Assembly: GCA_041581405.1 (NCBI GenBank)
Contig: JBFIDI010000149.1
Span: forward strand, 1-11,365
DNA length: 11,365 nt
From: CAISIP01 sp041581405
GTDB lineage: Bacteria > Pseudomonadota > Gammaproteobacteria > Burkholderiales > Burkholderiaceae_C
Reading direction: 5' to 3'
This document shows, piece by piece, positions 5,989 through 11,365 of this stretch (the first letter of the stretch is position 1; every line of letters starts with the position of its first letter). Position numbers and translations under genes: made by a program. The notes under the pieces were generated by a model. It was given only the letters and a program-made list of their open reading frames with translations, ran no database searches and was not told where the DNA came from.

Positions 5989-7086
5989 CTACTTGATGTC
6001 GTCGGCGATCACCTTGACGATGCGCTGCGCATTGGCCGAGCTGTCGGGCGCGCCGGCTTCGTTGAGCACGGACACCACGGTCGCGTCGCCTTGCGAGCGG
6101 ACCACGATCCGGTACTTGATCGGCGGCTTGGCCTTCGGGCTGCTGCCGAACAGCCGGCTCAGGAAGCCGGGTTCCTGCTTGTCCGGATTGGGTTCGACGT
6201 AACGCACGAAATAGATGCCCTGGCTGCGGTCACGATCCTCGACGGTGAAGCCGGTGCGATCCAGCGACAGGCCGACCCGGCGCCATGCGCGGTCGAAGTT
6301 GTCGTCGATCTGCACGACGGGCAGGCCGTTGACCTGGGCGATCCGGGCCGGGGGTTCGACCGCACCGGCGGCGGTGGCGGCCTTGGCCTGCTCCTGCGAG
6401 ACGCCGAGCTTGATCATCAGGCGGCGCAGGAACTCGGTTTCCAGTTCCGGTTCGGCCGGGCGGGGTTGCCAGACGGTCGAGGCGTCGCCGGTGACGACGC
6501 CGGCATTGGTCGATCGGTAGACCTCGATCATGCCGCGGTGGCTGATGAAGATCTCGGTCTCGCCGGCCGCATTGCGCTCGAGCCGGGTGCGGAAACGGTC
6601 GCGTTCCGCCGTGGAATACAACGAGTCGAACAACTTGCCCAGCGACTGGCGGATCAGGTCCTGCGGAATCTTGGCCCGGTTCTCGGCCCAGTCGGTCTCC
6701 ATGATGCCCAGGTTCTTCTGCTCCATCGACAGCAGGAAGCCGTATTCCTGCCAGAAATCCTTGATCGGGTCCCACAGCACCTCGGGCGGGCGCTTGACGA
6801 CCAGCCAGCGCTGGTTGCCGGCGCGTTCGATGCGAACGTCGGCGATCGTGGCCACGGCCACCGGGACCGAGGGCCCGGTCTGGTCCTGCTGGTAACCCGA
6901 CGCGGTGACCGGTCCACCGGGCACCGCGTAGCGGTTGTCGCGGCTGAGCTGGGTCAGGTCCGGCGGCACGGCCAGCGAGGGCGCCGTCGACGCGCTCTTG
7001 TAGTCGACCTTGTCCGATTCCAGCACCGAGCATGCGCCCAGCGTCAGACTCAGGCCGAGCAAGGCCAGTCGTTTAGTAGCGTTCAC
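5989..7086 (-). CDS. bamC: Outer membrane protein assembly factor BamC
   Basis: Lipoprotein subunit of the BAM complex, which folds beta-barrel proteins into the outer membrane. The 365-residue precursor has a lipobox LGAC with Cys19 (VNATKRLALLGLSLTLGAC). Next comes the unstructured BamC N-terminal segment with VDYKSA...LAVPPDLTQL, which in E. coli contacts BamD. Two helix-grip domains follow, the first including QRWLVVKRPPEVLWDPIKDF, and the second VQIDDNFDRAWRRVGLSLD with GIYFVRYVEP. E. coli BamC has 344 residues. The start is GTG at 7086: it gives a complete lipoprotein signal and has AAGGA 7 nt upstream. The frame is open further up to 7230, but that part would run into dapA. It follows dapA by 26 nt, an order also seen in E. 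coli (dapA-bamC). Confidence 0.93.
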   Translation of the reverse strand: MNATKRLALLGLSLTLGACSVLESDKVDYKSASTAPSLAVPPDLTQLSRDNRYAVPGGPVTASGYQQDQTGPSVPVAVATIADVRIERAGNQRWLVVKRPPEVLWDPIKDFWQEYGFLLSMEQKNLGIMETDWAENRAKIPQDLIRQSLGKLFDSLYSTAERDRFRTRLERNAAGETEIFISHRGMIEVYRSTNAGVVTGDASTVWQPRPAEPELETEFLRRLMIKLGVSQEQAKAATAAGAVEPPARIAQVNGLPVVQIDDNFDRAWRRVGLSLDRTGFTVEDRDRSQGIYFVRYVEPNPDKQEPGFLSRLFGSSPKAKPPIKYRIVVRSQGDATVVSVLNEAGAPDSSANAQRIVKVIADDIK

Positions 7087-7093
7087 CAGATAG

Positions 7094-7098
7094 TCCTT
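7094..7098 (-). promoter_or_regulatory. Ribosome binding site deciding the bamC GTG start
   Basis: AAGGA on the minus strand, 7 nt before GTG 7086, is one of the few clear Shine-Dalgarno sites here. It supports the GTG over the ATG 144 nt further upstream. Confidence 0.6.
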
Positions 7099-7112
7099 CG
7101 GGATGGGGTTTG

Positions 7113-7994
7113 TCAGATCAGGCCACCCTGGCGCAGGGCGGCTTCCACCACGGGCTCGAATTCCGGCTCCAGTGGTGTCATCGGCAGGCGCATGGCGCCG
7201 CCACACAGGCCCATGCGCTGCATGGCCCATTTCAGGGGAATGGGATTGGCCTGCACGAACAATTGCTTGTGTACCGGCATCAGCGTGCGCTGGATTTCCA
7301 TGGCGCGTCGTGCGTCACCGGCAATGGCCGCGACACACAACTCGTGCATCTGGCGCGGGGCGATGTTGGCGGTGACGCTGACATTGCCCTGGCCACCGCA
7401 CAACATCAGCGCCACGGCGGTGGGATCGTCGCCGGAATACACGGAAAAACCCTTGGGCACGTCGCGGATCAGCCACTGCGCGCGTTCCAGGTTGCCGGTC
7501 GCTTCCTTGATGCCGACGATGCCCGGGACCTGCGCCAGCCGCACGACCGTGTCATGGGCCAGGTCGGCCACGCTGCGGCCGGGCACGTTGTACAGCACCA
7601 TCGGCAGCTCGACGGCTTCGGCGATGGCCTTGAAATGCCGGTACAGGCCGGTCTGCGACGGCTTGTTGTAGTAGGGCACGACCTGCAGGTGGCAGTCGGC
7701 GCCGACATCGTGCGCGAACCGGGTCAGCTCGATGGCTTCGGCCGTGGAGTTGGCGCCGCAGCCGGCCATGATGGGCACACGCTTGCGCGCCTGCTCGACC
7801 GCGACGCGGATGATCTCGCAATGCTCCTCGACCGTCACGGTCGGGGATTCGCCGGTGGTGCCGACGACACAGATGCAATCGGTTCCCTGCTCGATGTGCC
7901 AGTCGATCAGCTTGCGCAGCGTCGGATAGTCCACGCTGCCGTCGTCGTGCATCGGGGTCACGATGGCCACGATGCTGCCAGTAATGGGTGTCAT
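7113..7994 (-). CDS. dapA: 4-hydroxy-tetrahydrodipicolinate synthase
   Basis: First committed enzyme of lysine and meso-diaminopimelate synthesis; condenses pyruvate with aspartate semialdehyde in the cytosol. From ATG 7994 the protein has 293 residues, the usual length. It carries GTTGESPT (Thr46-Thr47 of the proton relay), VPYYNKP (Tyr109), LYNVPGR (Tyr135 and Arg140, substrate carboxylate binding) and GIKEATGN with Lys163, the Schiff-base lysine. All catalytic residues are present. An in-frame GTG at 8000 would add two residues (M-H); ATG 7994 gives the common MTPITGSIVAIVTPM start. It lies 55 nt after the methyltransferase and 26 nt before bamC, so these genes are probably co-transcribed, perhaps with an extra promoter directly before dapA. 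Confidence 0.97.
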   Translation of the reverse strand: MTPITGSIVAIVTPMHDDGSVDYPTLRKLIDWHIEQGTDCICVVGTTGESPTVTVEEHCEIIRVAVEQARKRVPIMAGCGANSTAEAIELTRFAHDVGADCHLQVVPYYNKPSQTGLYRHFKAIAEAVELPMVLYNVPGRSVADLAHDTVVRLAQVPGIVGIKEATGNLERAQWLIRDVPKGFSVYSGDDPTAVALMLCGGQGNVSVTANIAPRQMHELCVAAIAGDARRAMEIQRTLMPVHKQLFVQANPIPLKWAMQRMGLCGGAMRLPMTPLEPEFEPVVEAALRQGGLI

Positions 7995-8021
7995 GTGCAC
8001 GGTCAGGTTCGGGAAATCCGC

Positions 8022-8027
8022 ATTCTA
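8022..8027 (-). promoter_or_regulatory. Candidate -10 box upstream of dapA
   Basis: TAGAAT on the minus strand (5 of 6 matches to TATAAT) in the 55-bp gap between the methyltransferase and dapA. It would give a leader of about 20 nt. The -35 region is poor, so an internal promoter is only possible. Confidence 0.25.
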
Positions 8028-8049
8028 CCCAGACGGTCAGCGGCGACCG

Positions 8050-8658
8050 TTACAAGGGGTAGCGGGTCGGCGCCGGCTCGGCCCCGGCCTGCGGCTGCGC
8101 GGGCAGCGGCTCGCGCACCGCCGCGATACGCTGCACGAAGCGCGGCGGATCGGCCAGGAACCCGTCTTCGTAGGCGACGACGCGCAGTTCCCCGCAGGCC
8201 ACCAGCAACTCGCCGGGCTGCAGCAGGAAGTCCGGGCGCGACGGTTTTCCGACCGAGGCGTTGCCGTGGGCGAAGGTCTCGTACAAAAGGACGCCACCCG
8301 GCGCCACGCTGGCGACGATGGTCGGCAGCAAGGCGCGCCAGAGGTAGTTCGTGACGACGACCGCGTCGAAGGTCTGCGACGCCTGCCCATTCATCAGGGG
8401 CCAGGACTGGTTCTCGATATCCGCCTGCACGGTCTGCACGCGGGTGCCGCCTGCCCCGGCCTGCAGGTCGGCCATGGCGTCCAGGGCTTCCTGCGCGCGG
8501 TCGAGTGCGACGACCGGGTGGCCGCGCCCGGCAAACCATCGCACGTGGCGGCCCCGTCCGCAGGCCAGGTCGAGCACGGTGCCGTCCGCGCGCACCAGGT
8601 GCGACCAGCGCCGGATCCACGCCGACACCGCCTCGTTGCCGTGGGACGCGCCGGTCAT
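8050..8658 (-). CDS. Class I SAM-dependent methyltransferase
   Basis: A 202-residue Rossmann-fold methyltransferase. Motif I is VLDLACGRGRHVRWFAGRG (28-46), the SAM-binding Gly loop. Asp53 in VVALDRA should bind the ribose hydroxyls, QADIEN (78-83) contacts the adenine, and FDAVVVTNYLWRALLP (98-112) is the motif IV region, followed by APGGVLLYETFA (119-130). The NYLWR segment and the strand after it look like the TehB-related group of small methyltransferases, but the substrate cannot be told. The ATG at 8658 is 31 nt after the stop of the small membrane peptide. It stands upstream of dapA, an order I recall from other Burkholderiales. The C-terminal 20 residues (PAQPQAGAEPAPTRYPL) are low-complexity. 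Confidence 0.88.
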   Translation of the reverse strand: MTGASHGNEAVSAWIRRWSHLVRADGTVLDLACGRGRHVRWFAGRGHPVVALDRAQEALDAMADLQAGAGGTRVQTVQADIENQSWPLMNGQASQTFDAVVVTNYLWRALLPTIVASVAPGGVLLYETFAHGNASVGKPSRPDFLLQPGELLVACGELRVVAYEDGFLADPPRFVQRIAAVREPLPAQPQAGAEPAPTRYPL

Positions 8659-8689
8659 CGGGGGCCCGCCATGCTGCGCACCGTGTGAT

Positions 8690-8830
8690 TCAGAAACATG
8701 CCCATACCTGCTGCGACAGCTGCACCATGAAATCGGGCCGCAGGTACAGCGCGAACACCCCCAGCAGCACGGCCAGCGCCAGGCTCCAGGCCAGCAGTCG
8801 GCGCCAGGTCCGGGTTGCCATGCCGGTCAT
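8690..8830 (-). CDS. 46-residue single-pass membrane peptide overlapping the MFS gene
   Basis: A short open frame whose ATG overlaps the MFS stop as ATGA (8827-8830), the classic sign of translational coupling. It codes for MTGMATRTWRRL, then one hydrophobic helix (LAWSLALAVLLGVFALYL), then RPDFMVQLSQQVWACF, so it should be a single-span inner-membrane peptide with a positive N-terminus kept in the cytosol. A second in-frame ATG at 8821 gives a 43-residue form. I recall peptides ending in QVWACF beside transporters in other Burkholderiales, which supports a real gene; this is from memory. The MFS overlap suggests a partner of the transporter, but that is inference. Its stop is 31 nt before the methyltransferase. 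Confidence 0.7.
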   Translation of the reverse strand: MTGMATRTWRRLLAWSLALAVLLGVFALYLRPDFMVQLSQQVWACF

Positions 8831-10059
8831 CCCTGCGCCCCGGCCGGCACCGGGTTCGGTGTGCGCCGGATCGCGGCCTCGTTGACCGGCAGGTTGATCA
8901 GCGCGGCCAACACGCCCAGTGCGATCGCGATCAGCCAGGCGGCGTCGTAGTTGCCGCTCTGGTCGTACAGCAGGCCGCCCATCCAGACCCCCAGGAAGGA
9001 GCCGACCTGGTGACTGAGAAACACGAAGCCGCTGAGCATGGACAGGTGGGCCACGCCGAAGATCTGCGCCACCGCCGCGTTCGTCGCCGGCACGGTGGAC
9101 AACCACAGCAGCCCCATGACACTGGCGAACACGTAGACGCTCATCGGCGTCAGCGGTGCCAGCAGGAAGGCGCTGATGGCGATGGCCCGCGCCAGGTAGA
9201 TGAAGGCCAGGATGCGGGTCTTGCGCACGCGCTGGCCCAGCACACCGCTGGCATAGGTGCCGAAGACGTTGAACAGGCCGATCAGCGCCAGCGCATAACT
9301 GGCGACCTGCGGTGCCAGGCCGTGGTCCTTCAGGTAGCTGGGCAGGTGCACGCCGATGAACACGACCTGGAAGCCGCAGACGAAATAACCGGCCGTCAGC
9401 ATCTGGAAGCTGGGGTAACGAAACGCTTCGCGGATGGCCTGGGTGATGGACTGCTCCCGCTGCACCGCCTGGCCGCCGCTGAATCCCGGTTCGCGCAGGC
9501 CCCAGGCCAGCGGGACGATGGTCAGCACGATCAGGCCCAGCACCACCAGCGCGCTTTGCCAGCCCAGCGTGGAGATCAGGAATCCTTCGACCGGCACCAT
9601 CAGGAACTGCCCGAAGGAGCCGGCCGCGGCCGCGATACCCATGGCCCACGACCGTCGCTCGGCCGGCACGTTGCGGCCGATCACGCCGTAGACGACGGCG
9701 TAGGTGGTACCGGCCTGGGCCACGCCGATCAGCACACCGGCACTGGCGATGAACAGCAGTGGCGTCGATGCGTATGCCATGCCCACCAGCCCGAGGGCAT
9801 AAGCCAGGGCACCGGCCATCAGCACCCGCAACGCGCCGAACCGGTCGGCCACCATGCCGGCGAAGACGCCGGCCAGGCCCCAGGCGATGTTCTGGATCGC
9901 GATGGCGAACGAAAACGACTGCCGGGTCCAGTCCATGGTCTGGGTCACCGGCTGCAGCCACAGGCCGAACCCGTGGCGGATCCCCATCGACAGCGTGACG
10001 ATGGCCCCGCCACACAGCAGGACCTGGGCCACGGAGAGGGTTCTGGGCGATGACGGCAT
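8827..10059 (-). CDS. MFS transporter
   Basis: An inner-membrane secondary transporter of 410 residues with about 12 hydrophobic segments. The family's motif A sits between helices 2 and 3 (GMVADRFGALRV, about 68-79). The first half has SMGIRHGFGLWLQPVTQTMDW, typical of MFS members near the oxalate/formate and monocarboxylate groups. The two six-helix halves are joined by a cytoplasmic loop around residues 195-225 (EPGFSGGQAVQREQSITQAIREAF). The substrate cannot be predicted. The ATG at 10059 gives the natural start (MPSSPRTLSVAQVLL); the frame remains open far upstream only because it is antisense to parE. It is the first gene of the minus-strand run and its stop overlaps the small membrane peptide by 4 nt. 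Confidence 0.93.
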   Translation of the reverse strand: MPSSPRTLSVAQVLLCGGAIVTLSMGIRHGFGLWLQPVTQTMDWTRQSFSFAIAIQNIAWGLAGVFAGMVADRFGALRVLMAGALAYALGLVGMAYASTPLLFIASAGVLIGVAQAGTTYAVVYGVIGRNVPAERRSWAMGIAAAAGSFGQFLMVPVEGFLISTLGWQSALVVLGLIVLTIVPLAWGLREPGFSGGQAVQREQSITQAIREAFRYPSFQMLTAGYFVCGFQVVFIGVHLPSYLKDHGLAPQVASYALALIGLFNVFGTYASGVLGQRVRKTRILAFIYLARAIAISAFLLAPLTPMSVYVFASVMGLLWLSTVPATNAAVAQIFGVAHLSMLSGFVFLSHQVGSFLGVWMGGLLYDQSGNYDAAWLIAIALGVLAALINLPVNEAAIRRTPNPVPAGAQG

Positions 10060-10065
10060 GCGGGA

Positions 10066-10071
10066 AATGTA
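10066..10071 (-). promoter_or_regulatory. Candidate -10 box for the MFS gene
   Basis: TACATT on the minus strand (4 of 6 matches) ends 6 nt before the ATG at 10059. As with slyD, this would give a leaderless or nearly leaderless message. No Shine-Dalgarno and no convincing -35 are seen. Confidence 0.25.
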
Positions 10072-10145
10072 CCGAATCCGGTTGGCCCTGGTGCCGGCGC
10101 GGCGACGACCTGTGTTTGCATCCAGTAAAAACGGAATCATCGGAA

Positions 10146-10151
10146 TACAAT
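10146..10151 (+). promoter_or_regulatory. Candidate -10 box for parE
   Basis: TACAAT (5 of 6 matches to TATAAT) lies 7 nt before ATG 10159, so the transcription start is expected on or next to the A of the start codon. The region just upstream is locally AT-rich (GTAAAAACGGAATCATCGGAA). The -35 is weak: TTGCAT at 10116-10121 is 24 bp away, too far. No Shine-Dalgarno is present. Confidence 0.45.
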
Positions 10152-10158
10152 GCGCGCC

Positions 10159-11365
10159 ATGGCAAGCAACACCACCAGCCGCACGGGCGGCGAATATTCC
10201 GAAGGTTCCATCCGCGTCCTCAAGGGCCTGGAGCCGGTCCGGCAGCGTCCGGGCATGTATACCCGCACCGACAATCCGCTGCACGTGCTGCAGGAGGTGC
10301 TCGACAACTCCGCCGACGAGGCCCTGGCCGGCCACGGCAAGAAGATCCGGGTCACGCTGCACGCCGATCACTCGGTGACGCTCGAGGACGACGGGCGCGG
10401 CATCCCGTTCGGCATGCATCCGGAAGAAAACGCGCCGGTCATGGAGCTGGTGTTCACCCGGCTGCACGCGGGCGGCAAGTTCGACAAGGGCAAGGGCGGG
10501 GCGTACAGCTTCTCCGGCGGCCTGCACGGCGTCGGGGTCAGCGTCACCAACGCCCTGGCCAAGCGGCTCGAGGTCACGTCCTGCCGCGAAGGCAAGGTCG
10601 CCCACATGGCGTTCGCCGGCGGCGACGTGGTGGAGCCGCTGCAGGTGCGCGAGGCCGGCGACGGCGAGCGCCGCACCGGCACCGCGGTGCGGGTCTGGCC
10701 GGACGGCAAGTATTTCGAGACCACGGCCATTCCGATGGCCGAGTTGCTGCATCTGCTGCGCAGCAAGGCCGTGCTGATGCCCGGCGTGACCGTCACGCTG
10801 ACCACCGAGAAGACCCGCGAGACCCAGACCTGGCTGTACAAGGGCGGCCTGCGCGACTACCTGACGCAGGCCCTGTCCACCGATCCGGTGATCCCGCTGT
10901 TCGAGGGCGAGTCCTTTGCCGATGCCGCGCACGAGAGTTTTGCCGAAGGCGAGGGTGCCCAGTGGTGTGTCGCGTTCACCGAAGACGGCGCGCCGCTGCG
11001 CGAGAGTTATGTCAATCTGATCCCCACCAGTGCCGGTGGCACCCACGACAGCGGGCTGCGCGACGGCCTGTTCAACGCGGTCAAGAGCTTCATCGAACTG
11101 CATGCCTTGTTGCCCAAGGGCGTCAAGCTGCTGCCCGAAGACGTGTTCGCGCGCGCCAGCTACGTGTTGTCGGCCAAGGTGCTGGATCCCCAGTTCCAGG
11201 GCCAGATCAAGGAGCGGCTCAATTCGCGCGATGCCGTGCGCCTGGTGTCGGGTTTCGTGCGCCCGGCGCTGGAGCTCTGGCTGAACCAGCATGTGGAATA
11301 CGGCAGGAAACTGGCCGAACTGGCGATCAAGGCGGCCCAGGTGCGCCAGAAGGCCGGCCAGAAGG
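10159..11365 (+). CDS. parE: DNA topoisomerase IV subunit B (5' part)
   Basis: ATPase subunit of topoisomerase IV, which with ParC decatenates sister chromosomes. 402 codons are visible and the frame runs off the window. The GHKL ATPase domain has the N-box QEVLDNSADEALAG (catalytic Glu46, Mg-binding Asn50), DDGRGIP (77-83) and the ATP lid GGLHGVGVSVTNALA (120-134). The transducer domain has PTSAGGTHDSGLRDGL (from 289) and GQIKERL, whose Lys351 matches the QTK-loop lysine that senses the gamma phosphate. The TOPRIM domain lies beyond the end. PGMYTRTDNPLH separates it from GyrB and is Burkholderiales-like. The ATG at 10159 gives MASNTTSRTGGEYSEGSIRVLKGLE; another in-frame ATG at 10150 overlaps the -10 box and is less likely. 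It is divergent from the MFS gene across 99 bp. Confidence 0.96.
   Translation, partial: MASNTTSRTGGEYSEGSIRVLKGLEPVRQRPGMYTRTDNPLHVLQEVLDNSADEALAGHGKKIRVTLHADHSVTLEDDGRGIPFGMHPEENAPVMELVFTRLHAGGKFDKGKGGAYSFSGGLHGVGVSVTNALAKRLEVTSCREGKVAHMAFAGGDVVEPLQVREAGDGERRTGTAVRVWPDGKYFETTAIPMAELLHLLRSKAVLMPGVTVTLTTEKTRETQTWLYKGGLRDYLTQALSTDPVIPLFEGESFADAAHESFAEGEGAQWCVAFTEDGAPLRESYVNLIPTSAGGTHDSGLRDGLFNAVKSFIELHALLPKGVKLLPEDVFARASYVLSAKVLDPQFQGQIKERLNSRDAVRLVSGFVRPALELWLNQHVEYGRKLAELAIKAAQVRQKAGQK

Noticed and set aside
5704..7671. A 655-codon open frame on the plus strand
   Set aside because: It is antisense to the MBL, bamC and dapA genes, all with complete family motifs. Its translation is low-complexity and matches no family; long open shadows are expected in GC-rich coding DNA.
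8033..8050. Inverted repeat ACGGTC/GACCGT after the methyltransferase, as a terminator
   Set aside because: Only 6-bp arms with no T run on either side; it is too weak to call.
10060..11292. Upstream extension of the MFS frame by 411 codons on the minus strand
   Set aside because: It is antisense to parE, whose motifs are clear. The MFS protein is complete from 10059.

Overview
The window is GC-rich, densely packed chromosomal DNA with housekeeping genes. The wording of several proteins points to a betaproteobacterium, most likely order Burkholderiales. The clues are the ParE N-terminus (PGMYTRTDNPLH), a short SlyD that starts MEITQQCVV and has no His-rich tail, and the run SlyD / RoxA-type cupin / small conserved protein / Ala-rich lipoprotein. 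This assignment comes from recalled family sequences, not from a database search.

Left part (1-2385, plus strand): the 3' part of coaBC (coenzyme A synthesis) and dut (dUTPase). These are followed by an unusual secreted protein with a DUF2927-like HExxH zinc-protease domain and C-terminal Sel1 repeats. Its end meets the convergent slyD gene with only 3 bp between stop codons.

Middle part (2389-5146): slyD (minus) is divergent from a JmjC/cupin ribosomal oxygenase (roxA/ycfD type). The oxygenase overlaps by 11 nt a small conserved protein of unknown function. Next comes a monocistronic Ala-rich lipoprotein gene with a recognisable sigma70-type promoter, a perfect 20-bp inverted repeat across its -10 box, a hairpin in the leader, and a strong bidirectional terminator shared with the next, convergent operon.

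Right part (5199-10059, all minus): transcription runs from right to left through an MFS transporter, a 46-codon membrane peptide that overlaps the MFS stop by ATGA, a class I SAM methyltransferase, dapA (lysine/peptidoglycan precursor), bamC (outer-membrane assembly lipoprotein) and a YycJ/WalJ-like MBL-fold hydrolase. parE (topoisomerase IV subunit B) starts divergently at 10159 and runs off the window before its TOPRIM domain.

I found no RNA genes, insertion sequences, phage genes, CRISPR arrays or defence systems, and no non-coding stretch longer than about 165 bp. The items most worth a second look are small: the HExxH-DUF2927-Sel1 protein, the overlapping small membrane peptide, the operator-like palindrome, and three genes without a Shine-Dalgarno whose -10-like box lies only 6-7 nt before the start codon, which would suit leaderless mRNAs.
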